Shown in pieces: positions 53,889 through 55,710 of a DNA stretch of 55,710 nucleotides. The DNA comes from Seminavis robusta (taxonomy: Eukaryota; Bacillariophyta; Bacillariophyceae; Naviculales; Naviculaceae), in assembly GCA_903772945.1 (NCBI GenBank), contig CAICTM010000628.1, positions 1 to 55,710 of the forward strand, given 5' to 3'. The number at the start of each line of letters is the position of its first letter. Position 1 is the first letter of the stretch. Both the position numbers and the translations under genes were made by a program. The notes under the pieces were generated by a model, which ran no database searches, was not told where the DNA came from, and saw only the letters and a program-made list of their open reading frames with translations.

Positions 53889-55710
53889 GTCCGCCGGGAT
53901 CTTTGTGTGTGATCGATCTCAACAAGAAGAGGAGCGTACTAGCTAGCTACTAGCTAGAGTCCAAGATTACTCTCGGGGCCATTCAATCCATGCATGCATG
54001 AGCTGTGTCCGGATTTTCTTTTTAGTAGACTACAGTAGAAGTCCCACTTTTACAAGCTGCAAGATGCTTTTAGAACTCTAGCTAGCTAGCTACTAGCTGG
54101 CGAGCTTCTTTGATGAGTTCAGTACGAAGTAGCTCTGATGAGTGAGCACACTTCATACAGATCACAGATTACAGTCGTATTACCAGTATTCGCTATCGAC
54201 TATCTAAGCTGGCAGCTTTACCAGCACGTTCAGCTGATAGGAGGTGTGGGTTGCCGTAACAGTGGTTACTGTGCTTTGGTCCTCCAAACTGGGACATAGG
54301 GGAATCTACGGCCTTTCCTGGATCTTCTCGACTGTCCACTCAGTTCTCAGTAACTAACTGTTGTCCATTGCAGTTCGATTCTGCTACCGGTACGCTAAGT
54401 TCTCTCAGTAAGCGATGCAGTCAAGGGTGTCTTCTGTGACTCGAACGAGAGCGAATTCGTCTCTTCCTACAACCTGCAACAGTACGGGACAGTTACAGTA
54501 CGTGCAGTACCTACTGTCTCTGTTCAACTAAGCCCTACTCTGAGTAATTGTCCCTTACCGGTAGACAAATAAATGAAATAACTTGATACTTAGAGGTCTT
54601 TGTTAATGGAATGAATGACCTCGTGGCGTAAGGAATCAAGAACCCATTGGAGCTGTCGAGAGTTGAAACTGAAATCGCAGATCGCAGAGATCTTGGCGAG
54701 CAGGTGACGAAGCACCGATCAATCTATTTTGTTCATCGTTCAAGATAATTAGATAATTGTCTACATCCCTGAAAGCAACTGTTAAACAGCTTTCTCTAAA
54801 ACAGTGGATTTTCTCAACGAGTTAGTGGTACCAGTACTGGTACTGGTACAAGAAACCCGGGAGGAGCGAGGGCTTGGCAACCAACTTGGCAATCCTCCAA
54901 GCTCTGCCTACTGCCTACCAGGTACCGTAGCTGCACAAACGGCAACTGTCCTGGTTATCACCTGGAGCCAATGGAGATACTCAGTAGCGGCAATGGTGTT
55001 CAGGCAGCCAAGCAACGCTGTCGTCACGTCGTCACTACACAGTGTACGCAATACATGTACTACGTAGCCACTCTTGATTGCAGCCTACAGCCTACTACTA
55101 AGTAGCTTCCTAGTTGCAAATCTCAAGCTGCTGGATGCAGCTCGTTCAGCTATCGAGGTCTGTAGCCGGCCCTATAAAAAAATTCTTTTCATTCATTGCA
55201 CTCTCACCTGCAATTGCAAGGCGTACGAGGAAGGTTGCAAGGTCAAAACTTGCCGTTAGTTGGCTTTAATTAAAATACTCCCGATCGCCCTCTTGTTTAG
55301 TGTTGTTGGCTCCTTCCACAACGTGAAGTCGAGTCCAACCATGTCTCAAATCTTCCCTTGCCTTTCCCCCTTCTTCCTAGTTGTCGGCTTGAAGCGTGTA
55401 ATGTAGCAGCTAATGCAGCTGCGCACTGCGCATCCACCTCCTACAAGCTGCATGCTCCGAAAAACGGGATTGAGCATGGAGACAACCTTCTCGGATGCTT
55501 TCTCTGCAGCATTATTTAATTTTGGTGCGATGGCTTTTTCGATCGACTTGACGGCAACTCGTCAACTCACAGCACGTTCTTTTTTCTATAATGGGCGAAC
55601 TGCACGGGTCGATGGGTATGCGGCGGTTTACAATTCAGAGCAGCTGCGGTAGCGCGGTAGTTTTCGTCATCCTACAGCCACCACATCTCAACACTCTTAT
55701 ATCCTTTGCA
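53889..55710. other. Intergenic to the right edge, no supported gene
   Basis: Contains TAGCTAGC runs at 53940 and 54080, GGTACCAGTACTGGTAC palindromic sequence at 54826-54850, and small open frames without motifs (54804-55067, 55413-55652). A promoter or the end of a gene to the right cannot be excluded. Confidence 0.4.

Noticed and set aside
54804..55652. Small open frames at the right edge
   Set aside because: They lie in palindrome-rich sequence, with no motifs and no splice-linked continuation.

Overview
The window is eukaryotic nuclear DNA and looks like a pennate diatom; the closest fit I can name is a Seminavis-like benthic species. Reasons: genes with short GT-AG introns of about 75-110 bp; a heat-shock-factor gene, a membrane cyclase-phosphodiesterase fusion and CoDi-type Copia and Ty3/gypsy relics of diatom type; F-box-like ankyrin proteins with 27-residue GHLxVLxxAxxxGCPW repeats; and intergenic DNA full of short palindromic runs of CTAG, GGTACC and TACATGTA. 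The species call is inference; no marker gene is present.

Layout. 1-5.1 kb is transposon debris: a decayed Ty3/gypsy pol (RNase H, integrase) and a decayed Copia integrase, with a 31-bp direct repeat on both sides and a 150-bp tandem duplication. 6.4-8.2 kb (-) encodes a beta-trefoil (fascin-like) protein with a glycine-rich hydrophobic tail. About 9.2-9.9 kb is a dead zinc-type alcohol dehydrogenase/quinone reductase. 10.8-12.5 kb (+) is a secreted haloperoxidase fused to a von Willebrand D domain with a GDPH motif; its apparent stop lies in an 88-bp intron. 13.2-20.9 kb (+) is a ten-exon gene for a 2300-residue two-pass membrane protein: acidic/coiled-coil N-terminus, degenerate nucleotide cyclase, intact class I phosphodiesterase. 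21.1-23.5 kb (-) is a three-exon heat shock factor. 23.5-28.2 kb is gene-poor but holds a decayed DNA-level copy of the haloperoxidase gene's VWD region, intron included. 28.2-31.7 kb (+) is a three-exon STAND-type ATPase (COG3899-like).

31.9-47.9 kb holds three paralogous F-box-like ankyrin genes (A minus, broken; B plus, intact; C plus, with early stops), interleaved with an acidic ankyrin-like gene, a BTB/POZ gene and a small TPR-like gene. A related sequence block lies just upstream of all three ankyrin starts. 48.6-52.0 kb holds a convergent pair of secretory-pathway hydrolases: a type II membrane SGNH-like protein and a secreted class-3-like lipase. 52.6-53.9 kb (-) is a serine-rich protein with a C-terminal four-cysteine zinc-ribbon-like motif. 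The rest shows no gene I can support.

The genes do not form a pathway. Signalling (cyclase-PDE, STAND ATPase, HSF), protein turnover (BTB, F-box-like ankyrin) and cell-surface or secreted chemistry (haloperoxidase-VWD, lipase, SGNH protein) are the themes. The most noteworthy items are the haloperoxidase-VWD/GDPH fusion and the cyclase-PDE protein whose cyclase lacks a metal aspartate and whose PDE active-site motif is split over two micro-exons. All exon boundaries were read by eye from GT-AG sites, frame continuity and family motifs; none is backed by transcripts.
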